Shown: in pieces, positions 8,689 through 18,017 of the stretch
How positions within the stretch are numbered: position 1 is the first letter of the stretch
Layout: every line of letters begins with the position of its first letter
Source of the DNA: Hoyosella levis
GTDB lineage: Bacteria > Actinomycetota > Actinomycetes > Mycobacteriales > Mycobacteriaceae
Reading direction: 5' to 3'
Assembly (NCBI RefSeq): GCF_026008515.1
Contig: NZ_BQYM01000007.1
Location: 62,001-126,000, forward strand
DNA: 64,000 nucleotides
Position numbers and translations under genes: made by a program
The notes under the pieces: model-generated
Told to the model about the DNA's origin: nothing
What the model saw: the letters and a program-made list of their open reading frames with translations, nothing else
Databases searched by the model: none

Positions 8689-8821
8689 GCCCGCTCCACC
8701 TGTGAGCGTTGTTATCCACAGGCTTGCGAGATCGCCGTGACTTGTCCACAATTTTCCCGATACGGAACCACTCGCGGGGCGTGCCTGTGCCGGAAGCGCA
8801 CAGATCTATATCCTGTGTGTC

Positions 8822-9535
8822 ATGAGTGACGGCGCGCAGCATGATCGCACGGCCGCAGGCGCACTGGCCTCCACGTCGAAGGGAGCCCAGCAGCATTCAT
8901 CGCACGAGCTGACGCTGGCAGCGGTGACCAGCCTGGAAGCCCCGCGAGCAGGCGATCATCCCAGTCAGTCCCCAGCACTGCAGAACGCCACGCCTGCCGC
9001 GCCAGCGGTGGAGGTACGGCGCAGCACCCGCAGGCGCAAGACCGTGAGCGCGAGGCGGGAGGGCGATCGGATCATCGTCCTCGTGCCCAGCGGATTGTCG
9101 AGATCGGAGGAGTCCGCGCTTGTCGATCGGATGATCTCCAAGCTGGAAAAGGCTGATCAGCGGCGAGCGCTCGGCAAGCACGGCGACGATAGCGAGCTCC
9201 ACGACCGCGCCGTCCGGCTATCGCAGCGGTGGCTCGGCGGGACGGCCGTGCCGCATAGCGTGGTGTGGGTCCCCGCGATGCGCACCCGCTGGGCGTCTTG
9301 CACGCCCGACGACGGCACGATCCGGGTCAGCTCGCTGCTGCGGGCCGTGCCTGACTACGTGCTCGACTACGTCCTGGTGCACGAGCTCGCCCACCTCGTG
9401 GTTCCCGGAGGTCATCCGCCCGAGTTCTGGGAACTCGTGGATCGGTACCCGCGCACTGAGCGGGCGATCGGATTCCTCGAGGCGTACTCCCGCATGAGCA
9501 CCATGTCGACCGCGAGCGACACCGCAGTCAGCTAG
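8822..9535 (+). CDS. M48/YgjP-like (DUF45) metallopeptidase
   Basis: 237 aa. The C-terminal half has the zincin motif VHELAH with a third ligand in GGHPPEFW, the usual HExxH...H pattern of YgjP-like DUF45 proteins. The preceding TRWASCTPDDGTIRVSSLL is also typical. The first ~65 residues are Ser/Ala/Gln-rich and probably disordered. Cytosolic; substrate unknown. Divergent from the TOMM-like gene across a 133-bp spacer. A possible -10 (tatatc, about 8808) lies close to the ATG. Confidence 0.85.
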   Translation: MSDGAQHDRTAAGALASTSKGAQQHSSHELTLAAVTSLEAPRAGDHPSQSPALQNATPAAPAVEVRRSTRRRKTVSARREGDRIIVLVPSGLSRSEESALVDRMISKLEKADQRRALGKHGDDSELHDRAVRLSQRWLGGTAVPHSVVWVPAMRTRWASCTPDDGTIRVSSLLRAVPDYVLDYVLVHELAHLVVPGGHPPEFWELVDRYPRTERAIGFLEAYSRMSTMSTASDTAVS

Positions 9536-9544
9536 CGAACGCGC

Positions 9545-9578
9545 CACAGGGGCCCCTCCACGAGGAGAGGCCCCTGTG
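9545..9578. terminator. Bidirectional terminator between convergent metallopeptidase genes
   Basis: Inverted repeat cacaggggcc (9545-9554) with ggcccctgtg (9569-9578). It sits between the stops of two convergent genes. Confidence 0.75.
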
Positions 9579-9591
9579 CATCACGGGCGGC

Positions 9592-11109
9592 TTAGCTCGT
9601 GGGGTGCTCGCCCCCGCTACCGGTGCCGTCGTCGCCGCGATCGGAGTTGTCGTCGCCAGTGCTGTCGCTGTCCTTGCCGCGGGCCTCCCGCTCGGAGCGT
9701 TCCCGCTCCTCGGTGCGCTGCAGCTCAGCGATCGGATCATCGAACGCCGAGGTATCACCGCCGCCAACGGTGCGGTCGACGAAGCCAGCGGGATCGTTGA
9801 GATCGCCGGAGTCCGGCAGCAGGTCAGGATGCGCCCATACGCCGTCGCGCTGCTCCATGCTGCCGAAAGCAGCGAGCTGGGACCACAGCTGGGTTGCTTC
9901 CCGGATCCGGCGTGGCCGCAGCTCGAGGCCGACGAGGTTCGCGAATGTCTGTTCCGCCGGACCGCCCGAGGCGCGGCGTCGGCGCAGTGTCTCGGCGAGC
10001 GCCGAGGTCGACGGGATCCGGTCGTGGAGGGCGTTGGTGACCACTGCCTCGACCCAGCCCTCGATGAGAGCGAGCATGGTCTCCAGGCGATCGAGCGCGG
10101 CCTTCTGCTCTGGCGTCGTCTGGGGCTCGAACACGCCCTGCGAGAGGAGGTTCTCGATCTCGGCGGGGTTGGTCAGCGCGGACGGATCGATGTTGCGCGC
10201 CGCTTCCTCGATGGCGCTGATATCGATGGTGATGCCGCGGGCATATTCCTCGACGGCGGCGAGGATGCGGCTCCGCAACCACGGCACGTGGCTGTACAGC
10301 CGCTGGTGGGCTGCCTCGCGGGCCGCGAGAAACACAAGGACCTCGCGGTGCGGTACATCGAGCCCCTCGCTGAAGCTGGCGATCGCCTCGGGCAGCAGCG
10401 CCGCGGTGCCGGACGGGCCAAGCGGGATGCCGATGTCGGTGGAGGACAGGACGGACTTCGCGAGGTGGCCGAGGCCCTGGCCGAGCTGGGATCCGAATGC
10501 CGCGCCGCCCATCTGGCGGACGATGCCCATCATGGGGCCGATCAGGTTCTTCGCTTCCTCCGGCATCGCTCCGACCCACATGCCCGACATCTGCTCGGCC
10601 ACGGGATCGCATAGCTGGGGCCAGGTGGGCAGCGTGTTGTCGAGCCAGTCGACGGGTGTCCAGGCGGCGGTGCGCTGGGCGCCGGAGGGCAGCGTGGTGA
10701 CGCCATCGAGCCAGACGTCCGCGAGCTTCACAGCTTCAGTGACCGCCTGGCGCTGCGAATCGCTCACGGGCGAGAACGAGCCCATGTGCTGCCGCGCGAC
10801 GTTCTGCGCGAGCGAGTAGTTCACCGGGCTGCCCTGCTCGCCGCCACCCTGGCCCATGCTGCTGCCCATCCCGGACAGCATCTGGCCGAACTGGCTGAGC
10901 ATCTTGCCGAGCGCAGCGGGGTCGAGGCCACCAGCGCCCCCGAGGCCGAACTGGCTGAACGGATCACCGGCGCCCCCGCCGCCTTTTCCGCCCTCGTCGC
11001 CGCCCTGCCCGCGGCCAGCGCTGCCCGACCCGGACGAGCCGCTCTTGTCCTTGTCGCGGCGCTCGGGGTCGTCGTCGGGATTGGAGAAGCCAAAGGGCGA
11101 GTCGGTCAT
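9592..11109 (-). CDS. Zinc-dependent metalloprotease-like protein, DUF2342 family (Rv3195 type)
   Basis: 505 aa from the ATG at 11109. The N-terminus is a Gly/Ser-rich low-complexity region containing FGLGGAGGLDPAALGKML. The conserved core holds EAAHQRLYSHVPWLR (about residue 245), matching the degenerate zincin signature of DUF2342 hydrolases. The C-terminal ~70 residues are highly charged and probably disordered. Found across Actinobacteria; no substrate known to me. Its start faces the PDZ-Lon gene with about 220 bp between, so the two are divergently transcribed. Confidence 0.85.
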   Translation of the reverse strand: MTDSPFGFSNPDDDPERRDKDKSGSSGSGSAGRGQGGDEGGKGGGGAGDPFSQFGLGGAGGLDPAALGKMLSQFGQMLSGMGSSMGQGGGEQGSPVNYSLAQNVARQHMGSFSPVSDSQRQAVTEAVKLADVWLDGVTTLPSGAQRTAAWTPVDWLDNTLPTWPQLCDPVAEQMSGMWVGAMPEEAKNLIGPMMGIVRQMGGAAFGSQLGQGLGHLAKSVLSSTDIGIPLGPSGTAALLPEAIASFSEGLDVPHREVLVFLAAREAAHQRLYSHVPWLRSRILAAVEEYARGITIDISAIEEAARNIDPSALTNPAEIENLLSQGVFEPQTTPEQKAALDRLETMLALIEGWVEAVVTNALHDRIPSTSALAETLRRRRASGGPAEQTFANLVGLELRPRRIREATQLWSQLAAFGSMEQRDGVWAHPDLLPDSGDLNDPAGFVDRTVGGGDTSAFDDPIAELQRTEERERSEREARGKDSDSTGDDNSDRGDDGTGSGGEHPTS

Positions 11110-11328
11110 GTTTCCACGGTACAAGGCACCGCGGGCACGTCGCCGCCCCCGATCGGGATTGCCGTGACGCCCTGCGCGAACATCTGCGCCAGCAGGCACC
11201 CTGGCCACTGAACCAGCAGCACGCGGGCGGTGGCGAGGGAATCCGGCCAGGGAGCGCGCAGTGGCATTGTTCACACTGCATCGAGGCGTCGGAGCGCGAC
11301 ACCGCGCGGACCCTCTACCCTGGTCAGG

Positions 11329-12348
11329 GTGAACCGCCGGATCGTGACGCTCATCGTAGCGCTGGTGCCCATCGTTGTCTTCGGACTCATCGGAGCCAAC
11401 GCCACTGTTCCCTATGCCGCGATGGGGCCCGGGCCCACGATCAACGCGCTCGGGCAGCTCGAGGACAAGCCCATCATCGTGCTCGAGGGCGTGGAGTCCG
11501 ACGAGACGGCCGGGAACCTCAACCTCACCACGGTAGCGGTGCGTACCGGGCTCACCCTGTTCGACGCGATCGGGTTCTGGCTCAGTGGCCGCGATGGGAT
11601 CGTGCCGATCGATGAGGTAATCCCACCGGGGCGCACCAACGATGAGATGCGCGAGATCAACCAGCAGGAGTTCGAGCGCTCGGAGTCCACCGCGGAGGTC
11701 GCGGCGCTGCGCTACCTCGACTATCCCTTCGTCGTGACGGTCGCCGGCTTCATCGAGGACAGCCCCTCGTCGAGCCTGCTCAAGGAAGGCGACATCCTCA
11801 CCAGCGTCAACGGCGAGCCGGTTGTATCCGCGGTCGACGTCCCGGACCAGCTCTCGGGGTTCGCGCCGGGCGAGCCTGTCACCATTGGGTTCACCCGCGA
11901 TGGGGTCGCGGGCGAAGCGACGATCCCGCTGGGCTCGCACCCCGAGGAGGAAAAGGGCATCCTCGGCATCTCGGTAGCGGACGAGCCCCTTGTCGACTTC
12001 GATGTGACGTTCAACGTCGACGGGGTAGGTGGCCCGTCCGCGGGCCTGATCCTCAGCCTTGCCCTGATCGACAAGCTCTCGCCCGGGGAGCTCAACGGCG
12101 GTCGCTTCATCGCAGGTACCGGCACCATCGACTCCGCGGGCACGGTTGGCCCGATCGGTGGCATCCGCTACAAGCTCATCGCCGCGAAGGAAGCCGGAGC
12201 GAGCGAGTTCCTTGTGCCGGCGGACAACTGCGGCGAGGCACGCTCGCACGCCGTCGACGGGCTCGAGCTCGTCCGGGTGGAGAAGCTCGCCGACGCGGTG
12301 GGCTATCTCGCCGATCTCGAAGCGGGCCGGGACGTCCCCACCTGCTGA
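11329..12348 (+). CDS. Membrane-anchored PDZ-Lon (YlbL-type) serine protease, Rv3194c type
   Basis: 339 aa from the GTG at 11329 (VNRRIVTLIV), matching the 340-aa Rv3194c. An N-terminal signal-anchor (LIVALVPIVVFGLIGANA) is followed by a PDZ domain (about residues 130-210) and an S16 Lon-type proteolytic domain. The catalytic Ser is in GGPSAGLILSLAL and the Lys in GGIRYKLIAAKEAG, a Ser-Lys dyad. The protease faces the cell exterior. Followed by the UPF0182 gene at 128 bp, a pairing conserved in M. tuberculosis. Confidence 0.92.
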   Translation: MNRRIVTLIVALVPIVVFGLIGANATVPYAAMGPGPTINALGQLEDKPIIVLEGVESDETAGNLNLTTVAVRTGLTLFDAIGFWLSGRDGIVPIDEVIPPGRTNDEMREINQQEFERSESTAEVAALRYLDYPFVVTVAGFIEDSPSSSLLKEGDILTSVNGEPVVSAVDVPDQLSGFAPGEPVTIGFTRDGVAGEATIPLGSHPEEEKGILGISVADEPLVDFDVTFNVDGVGGPSAGLILSLALIDKLSPGELNGGRFIAGTGTIDSAGTVGPIGGIRYKLIAAKEAGASEFLVPADNCGEARSHAVDGLELVRVEKLADAVGYLADLEAGRDVPTC

Positions 12349-12476
12349 TCCGGGTCCCGGCGGAGACGGTCGAGCGCGGTGTCGTGCAGGATCTGTCGCA
12401 TTCCGTACAGTTGGGGTGACTAGTGATCGCAATCGCGGCGCCCTAGGCGCCGCCAGGAACGTATGGAGTGGCACTC

Positions 12477-15400
12477 GTGGGCATACGGCCCCCTTCAGGT
12501 GTACCGTCCTTGTCCCGCCGCAGCCGGATCCTGATCGTGCTGGCCGCCATTGGCGGCATCTTGCTCGCGGTCGGTCCCCGGTTCATCGACGCCTATGTCG
12601 ATTGGCTGTGGTTCGGCGAGGTCGGCTACCGCAATGTCTTCACGACCGTGCTGGTGTCGAGGATCGTGTTGTTCCTCGCTGTCGCCGTGGTCGTTGGCCT
12701 CATCATCTTCGCCGCGTTGCTAGCGGCCTACCGCACGCGGCCAGACTTCGCGCCGACCAACCCGAATGATCCCGTCGCGCGCTATCGTGCCTCGATCAAC
12801 TCGCGGCTCAAGCTGTTCAGCATCGGTATCCCAGTGGTGCTGGGCGCGATGGCCGGCCTTGTCGCGCAAGGCAACTGGACCACGGTGCAGCTGTTCCTGA
12901 ACCGCCAGGAGTTCGGCATCGCCGATCCTGAGTTCGGCCTCGACGTCGGGTTCTACGCATTCTCCCTGCCGTTCTACCAGCTAGTGCTGAATTGGTTGTT
13001 CGTCGCCACCGTCATGGCGTTCCTCATCAACCTCGTCGCGCACTACATCTACGGCGGACTGCGGCTCGACACCACCGACCGCAAGCTCACCAACGCTGCC
13101 CGCATCCAGCTCGCCGTCATCGCTGGCTCGTTCGTGCTGCTGAAGGCGGTCGCCTATTGGTTCGATCGCTACACGCTGCTCTCCGGCAGCCGCAAGGAGC
13201 CCACCTTTACCGGCGCGGGCTTCACCGACATCAATGCGGTACTCCCCGCGAAGCTGATCCTGCTCGCGATCGCACTGATCTGCGCCCTGGCCTTCTTCGC
13301 CGCGATCGTCCTGCGTGATCTGCGCATCCCCGCTCTCGCAGCTGGGCTGCTGCTGCTGTCCTCGATCGTGGTCGGCGCGATCTGGCCACTGCTGATGGAG
13401 CAGTTCTCCGTCCGGCCCAACGCCGTCGAGCGCGAGAGCCCCTATATCGAGCGCAACATCGACGCCACGCGTGACGCCTATGGCATCAACCCGGACCGCA
13501 TCGATTACGTCGACTACCCGGGCGTGGGCACGCAGTCGCCGACCGAGAGCCAGGCGGATATCACGACGATCCAGAACATTCGCTTGCTCGATCCGAACGT
13601 CCTGTCGCGGACCTTCACCCAGCAGCAGCAGCTGAAGAACTTCTTCGGCTTCCCTGATCAGCTCAGCATCGACCGCTACGAGATCGATGGCCAGCTGCAG
13701 GATTACATCGTCAGCGTGCGCGAGCTCAACCCCACCCAGCTTGCGGCGAACCAGCAGGACTGGATCAATAAGCACACCGTGTACACCCACGGCAACGGCT
13801 TCGTCGCGGCGCCAGCGAACCGCGTGAACGCGGCAGTGCGCGACGCGGAGAGCTCCGATAGTGGCTACCCGATCTACACCGTCAGCGATATCACCGCGGA
13901 CGAGCGGGACAACCAGGTAATCCCCGTCGAGCAGCCGCGCATCTACTTCGGCGAGCTCATCGCCCAGATGGATCCCGACTACGCCATCGTTGGTCACAGC
14001 GAGGACGCCACCGCGCGCGAGTACGACACCGACACCCTGCGCTACACCTACACCGGCGAAGGTGGCGTGCCGGTCGGCAACTGGGCGAACCGGCTCGCGT
14101 TCTTCGCGAAGTACTCCCAGCGCAACATCCTGTTCTCCGAGGTGATCGGCCCGGACTCGAAGATCCTGTTCAAGCGAGACCCCCGGGACCGCGTCGAGGC
14201 CGTCGCGCCATGGCTCACCCCTGATAGCAAGACCTACCCGGCCGTCGTTGACGGGCGCATCGTCTGGGTTGTCGATGCCTACACCACGCTCGACAACTAC
14301 CCCTATGCGCAACGTTCCACGCTCGATAGCCTCGTGGAGGACAGCCTCAGCGCGGACGCCGTCCGGCCATTGCCGCCGAAGGAAGTCTCCTACATTCGCA
14401 ACGCGGTCAAGGCCACCGTCGACGCCTATGACGGCACCGTCACCCTGTACGAGTGGGACGAGGAGGATCCCGTCCTGCAGGCATGGATGGGTGTCTTCCC
14501 CGATACGGTTCGCGAGAACAGCGAGATCAGCGACGATCTGCGCGCGCACTTCCGCTACCCCGAGGACTTGTTCAAGGTGCAGCGCGAGATGCTCGCGAAG
14601 TATCACGTCGATGAGCCCATCGAGTTCTTCACCAACAACGCGTTCTGGTCCGTGCCCAGCGATCCCACCGTCGAGACCGGCCGCCCTGACCAGCCGCCGT
14701 ACTACGTGCTCATGGGAGACCCGGCAGGTGGAGCGTCCTTCCAGCTGACGAGCCCAATGGTGGGCTTCAACCGCGAGCTGCTCGCCTCGCACATCTCCGT
14801 CAGCTCGGACCCCGGCAACTATGGGCGGTTCACGATCCGAGAGCTGCCCACCGATACCCAGACCCAGGGCCCGCAGCAGGCGCAGAACGCCATGACCTCG
14901 GATACGCGCGTTGCCTCCGACCGGACACTGCTCGAGCGATCGAACAACCTGATCTACGGCAACCTGCTTACCCTTCCGATCGGCGATGGCGGCATCCTCT
15001 ACGTCGAGCCGCTCTACACCGAGCGGAAGGTCAGCGGCAACACCGCGTTCCCGCAGCTCGCCCGCGTCATGGTCAGCTACCGAGGGCAGGATGGCCGGAT
15101 CCGGATCGGGTACGACTCCACCCTTGCGGCAGCGCTCGGCCAGGTATTCGGCCCCGAGACCGCAGGGATCGCGACCGCCCCCGGTGGTGACGTGACACGA
15201 AGCGAGACCGCGCTCGAGGCCGGCGAGGATCTCGAGGGCGATCTTCCCGCTGATCCGGATGCCGGGAGCCCGGAGGACGAGGGCACCGCGGACGAGGGCA
15301 GCGAGGGCGCTGAGGAGCAGCCCATCTCGCCGCCACTGGACTCCGCGCCAGAGGACGTGGTCGCCGAGCTCGACGCAGCGCTGGAGAACCTGCGCAATGC

Positions 15401-15491
15401 GCAGCGTGGCGGTAGCTTCAGCGAGTTCGGTGACGCGCTCGAGCGCCTCGACCGGGCCGTGGAGGCGTATCGGAATTCCGGAGGGAACTGA
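12477..15491 (+). CDS. UPF0182 family large membrane protein (Rv3193c type)
   Basis: About 1004 aa. The GTG at 12477 is chosen because GGAG lies 8 nt upstream and the N-terminus GIRPPSGVPSLSRRSRI fits the family; an in-frame GTG also exists at 12468. The first ~330 residues hold about seven hydrophobic segments. The rest is a large, probably extracytoplasmic, domain, ending in a very acidic tail (about 900-960) and a helical terminus. Function unknown. Found in Actinobacteria and a few other bacteria, usually beside the PDZ-Lon protease as here. Confidence 0.92.
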   Translation: MGIRPPSGVPSLSRRSRILIVLAAIGGILLAVGPRFIDAYVDWLWFGEVGYRNVFTTVLVSRIVLFLAVAVVVGLIIFAALLAAYRTRPDFAPTNPNDPVARYRASINSRLKLFSIGIPVVLGAMAGLVAQGNWTTVQLFLNRQEFGIADPEFGLDVGFYAFSLPFYQLVLNWLFVATVMAFLINLVAHYIYGGLRLDTTDRKLTNAARIQLAVIAGSFVLLKAVAYWFDRYTLLSGSRKEPTFTGAGFTDINAVLPAKLILLAIALICALAFFAAIVLRDLRIPALAAGLLLLSSIVVGAIWPLLMEQFSVRPNAVERESPYIERNIDATRDAYGINPDRIDYVDYPGVGTQSPTESQADITTIQNIRLLDPNVLSRTFTQQQQLKNFFGFPDQLSIDRYEIDGQLQDYIVSVRELNPTQLAANQQDWINKHTVYTHGNGFVAAPANRVNAAVRDAESSDSGYPIYTVSDITADERDNQVIPVEQPRIYFGELIAQMDPDYAIVGHSEDATAREYDTDTLRYTYTGEGGVPVGNWANRLAFFAKYSQRNILFSEVIGPDSKILFKRDPRDRVEAVAPWLTPDSKTYPAVVDGRIVWVVDAYTTLDNYPYAQRSTLDSLVEDSLSADAVRPLPPKEVSYIRNAVKATVDAYDGTVTLYEWDEEDPVLQAWMGVFPDTVRENSEISDDLRAHFRYPEDLFKVQREMLAKYHVDEPIEFFTNNAFWSVPSDPTVETGRPDQPPYYVLMGDPAGGASFQLTSPMVGFNRELLASHISVSSDPGNYGRFTIRELPTDTQTQGPQQAQNAMTSDTRVASDRTLLERSNNLIYGNLLTLPIGDGGILYVEPLYTERKVSGNTAFPQLARVMVSYRGQDGRIRIGYDSTLAAALGQVFGPETAGIATAPGGDVTRSETALEAGEDLEGDLPADPDAGSPEDEGTADEGSEGAEEQPISPPLDSAPEDVVAELDAALENLRNAQRGGSFSEFGDALERLDRAVEAYRNSGGN

Positions 15492-15664
15492 TCACACGGC
15501 GATGATCCGCTAGCGCGGGGCACTGCGGCACTTGTCCGCGGTGCCCCGCTCTTGTCGGCGGGGGAGGGCCTCCTCGAACGCCTCGCCCCGGCGTGAGCGG
15601 GGCCTGGCCGTGGCTTCGGTGCGAATCTGGAAAATCGGCTCTGATCAGCGGTTACCGCCTCGAT

Positions 15665-15694
15665 TTGCAAACGGTCGGAGCCTCCATGTAACGT
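15665..15694 (+). promoter_or_regulatory. Candidate promoter of tRNA-fMet
   Basis: TTGCAA (15665-15670), an 18-bp spacer and TAACGT (15689-15694), placing a start about 6 nt before the mature tRNA 5' end. Confidence 0.45.
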
Positions 15695-15706
15695 TGCATT
15701 CACCAA

Positions 15707-15780
15707 CGCGGGGTGGAGCAGCTCGGTAGCTCGCTGGGCTCATAACCCAGAGGTCGCAGGTTCGAATCCTGTCCCCGCTA
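15707..15780 (+). tRNA. Initiator tRNA-fMet (CAT)
   Basis: 74-nt cloverleaf with anticodon CAT. Two features mark it as the initiator rather than elongator Met. The first base pair is mismatched (C1 against T72, rest of acceptor GCGGGG/CCCCGC), and the anticodon stem has three consecutive G-C pairs (CTGGG/CCCAG). The 3' CCA is not encoded. Followed by a strong terminator. Confidence 0.95.
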
Positions 15781-15786
15781 CTCGAG

Positions 15787-15835
15787 AAAGACCCCCTTTC
15801 AAGCGCGATCAAGTGCCTTGAGAGGGGGTCTTTTT
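15787..15835 (+). terminator. Terminator of tRNA-fMet
   Basis: Stem aaagaccccctttcaag (15787-15803) with cttgagagggggtcttt (15817-15833), one mismatch, ending in a run of T. A textbook intrinsic terminator, unusual for its clear T tract in GC-rich DNA. Confidence 0.92.
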
Positions 15836-16034
15836 CTATCGCCGAGATTCACTGTCCCGTGCACTGCTGGCCCCATGCATCAGGGGCTCTTCAGGCTCCC
15901 GGCGCACCTGCGCGGCGCCTGGGCGAGGAGCAAGCCTGGCGCCCGGAAGCCTCGAAGTTGCCGGGACGCGTCGTCTGCGGTAGCTGTGGTACGGTGCCGC
16001 GATCTAGGCACGGAGCGATAGAGAGGATGCTCAC

Positions 16035-16778
16035 ATGGGCCGCTACCCGCGGATTCCCCTCGACGATGCGATCGTTGTGCTCGCTGGCGTGCTCGACGGA
16101 ACCACGCGCATCCTGGTCGAGGAGCTCCACGAGCTCGGTGCGATCGTGTGGCTCGGTTCGGACGATGTCACGTGCGCGGCTGCGATTGCGGACGAGCTAG
16201 GCCCCGGGGTCTTCGTCCATGAGGTGGAGCTAGGCTCCAGCCAGTCATGGGAGGGCTTCCGGGAGAGGGTGCTCGACGTTCATGACCGCATCGATGCCGT
16301 AGTTCTGAATCCTCCAGTGCCCGCCCCGTGCGGCTTCCTCGATGATGCTGGCGCTGCGGGGCAGATCGGGGCCGACGAGATGGTACGGATCATCACGCTA
16401 GGCCTGCGAGCAATGGCGCGGGCGATGGCGCGGGCCGGCCGTGGACATGTGGTCGCTCTCGCGCCGGTCAGCGGGATGTCGCCCGCTCCTGGCCAGGCCG
16501 CGAGTGGTGCGGGAGCAGCGGGAATCGTGGCGATGTGCCGATCTGTGCGCCTCGAGCTGCTCGCTGCGGGCGTCAGCGTCACGGCGTTGCTGGCGGCGAG
16601 CGGGCCAGGCGACGTCGCGCACGCTGTGCTGAGGTCCTGGGAGGCGAGGCCCGCGCAGATGGTGGTGCCGCGCTACATGTGGGCGTGGGCTCTGGTGCAG
16701 CGATTGCTACCGGATCCGCTGGTCATTGCTCTTGCCTACCGCTGGACTGCCACGCGTCCGCAGGGAGCGCATGTGTGA
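16035..16778 (+). CDS. SDR-fold protein lacking the catalytic Tyr/Lys (probable pseudoenzyme)
   Basis: 247 aa, with GAGAGGA upstream of the ATG. The layout is short-chain dehydrogenase-like: an N-terminal beta-strand/glycine region, a central VVLNPPVP (in place of NNAG), GRGHVVALAPVSG, and the segment before a RLELLAAGVSVTALLA region that normally carries YxxxK. Here that segment reads PGQAASGAGAAGIVAM, so both catalytic Tyr and Lys are missing. The TGxxxGxG cofactor motif is also lost (LAGVLDGTTR). It is probably not an oxidoreductase. The C-terminus (MWAWALVQRLLPDPL) could be an amphipathic membrane contact. Confidence 0.7.
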   Translation: MGRYPRIPLDDAIVVLAGVLDGTTRILVEELHELGAIVWLGSDDVTCAAAIADELGPGVFVHEVELGSSQSWEGFRERVLDVHDRIDAVVLNPPVPAPCGFLDDAGAAGQIGADEMVRIITLGLRAMARAMARAGRGHVVALAPVSGMSPAPGQAASGAGAAGIVAMCRSVRLELLAAGVSVTALLAASGPGDVAHAVLRSWEARPAQMVVPRYMWAWALVQRLLPDPLVIALAYRWTATRPQGAHV

Positions 16779-16877
16779 CCTGGCCCCGATAGGTGGGGAG
16801 ATGTCACCGTTCACACACGATTCGCGTACTGTTATCACGAATCGGCAGCGCTCAGCAGCGATGTCCGTTATCGTTTC

Positions 16878-17801
16878 GTGATGGTTCGAGGTGTAAGGGG
16901 GCACTCCTTGGCGGGCAGCGTGAACGATGGCCAGGCCGACCCGGGTTCGGCAGATCCCGGCGCAATAGGCACGAGTCAGCGTGCAGCGTCGGATGCCAGC
17001 ATCGTGACGGCGACCGATGCGACGGCATCACCGGCCCGTGCACGGTTCCGGATCCCTACCACGGTCCTCGCGGTCGCCATCGCTCTCAGCTCCACCGCGG
17101 TGGCGGGCGTGCTTGCAGCCCAGGTATCCGGCGGCACGAGCGGAGCCCAGGCAGTCGTGGCGCAGCAAGCGCCCGCTCCTGGAGCGGTAAGCGCCGCGAG
17201 CGCCAGCGGACCGCTGCGTCCCGACCAGCCCGCCACGACAGTCGAAGCAGCCCCTGCGGTTCCTGCCCCTGAGGGAGGAGCCCCGGAAGCCGCGCAGAAC
17301 CCGCTCGACGTGCCACCTCCGGCCGAGGCCCCCGCAGGTCCTCCAGTCGCGAACGAGGCCGCCGCGCCTGCTCCTGGCAACATAGCGCTCCCGGAGGCCG
17401 TCGCCCGCCCCTTCGCGATCGGCCCCACTTACGGCGGCATCCTCTCCTCGGACTTCGGCCCGCGCTGGGGAGAGTTCCACTACGGCATCGATATCGCCGC
17501 GCCACTGGGCTCCGCAGTGCTCGCTGTGACCGACGGTGTGGTGGTCGAGGCTGGCCAGGCGCAAGGATTCGGGCTCTGGGTGCGCATCACCCAGGACGAC
17601 GGAACCGTCGGCGTCTATGGCCACGTCGATCGCTACCTCGTCCAGCCCGGCCAGCGGGTCCATGCGGGCGATATGATCGCCACCGTGGGCAACCGTGGCC
17701 ACTCCACCGGTCCGCACCTGCACTACGAGGTGCGCAAGACTGATGGAACACCGATGAGCCCCCGCCACTGGCTCGCCCAGCGCGGAGTCTGGCTCAACTA
17801 G
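16878..17801 (+). CDS. M23-family metallopeptidase (LytM/peptidoglycan endopeptidase)
   Basis: About 307 aa. One membrane segment (TTVLAVAIALSSTAVAGVLAA, about 57-77) is followed by a long Ala/Pro-rich linker. The C-terminal LytM domain has zinc ligands H and D in HYGIDIAAP and the HxH motif in GPHLHYEV. The family cleaves peptidoglycan cross-links or activates amidases outside the membrane. No LysM or SH3 module is seen. Start uncertain: GTG 16878 and ATG 16881 are adjacent, and a GTG at 16919 is also possible. Confidence 0.85.
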   Translation: MMVRGVRGHSLAGSVNDGQADPGSADPGAIGTSQRAASDASIVTATDATASPARARFRIPTTVLAVAIALSSTAVAGVLAAQVSGGTSGAQAVVAQQAPAPGAVSAASASGPLRPDQPATTVEAAPAVPAPEGGAPEAAQNPLDVPPPAEAPAGPPVANEAAAPAPGNIALPEAVARPFAIGPTYGGILSSDFGPRWGEFHYGIDIAAPLGSAVLAVTDGVVVEAGQAQGFGLWVRITQDDGTVGVYGHVDRYLVQPGQRVHAGDMIATVGNRGHSTGPHLHYEVRKTDGTPMSPRHWLAQRGVWLN

Positions 17802-17895
17802 CGCGTAGCCTGGCTCACCCAACGCGTAGCCTGGGCGGGCTTGCTCAGGCGCGGGGTGGACGTGGTGGCCTTGTGATTGGCGCTGCCAAGTGGGT

Positions 17896-17934
17896 GGCAC
17901 GGCCTGATGTTTGGCACGGCCTGATGTTTGGCAC
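17896..17934. repeat. 17-bp direct repeat beside palindromic copy B
   Basis: Unit ggcacggcctgatgttt at 17896-17912 and 17913-17929, followed by ggcac. Confidence 0.95.
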
Positions 17935-17942
17935 GTCGGCTG

Positions 17943-18017
17943 CGGCGGCAAAAGCACCGGATACTGTCAAACGCGATAGAAACCGACCTGGGTTTTCCGC
18001 GACTTCTCTCGCGTTTG
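17943..18017 (-). repeat. Dispersed palindromic element, copy B
   Basis: Reverse-orientation copy of the element at 5177. The tail ggcggcaaaagcaccgg (17943-17959) precedes caaacgcgatagaa...tctcgcgtttg (17968-18017). The loop segment cctgggttttc is shared exactly with the reverse complement of copy A. One arm is degraded (cttctctcg instead of cttctatcg). Confidence 0.85.

Noticed and set aside
12981-14792. 603-codon open frame antisense to the UPF0182 gene
   Set aside because: Antisense shadow; no family similarity, no ribosome site, and fully inside a conserved gene.
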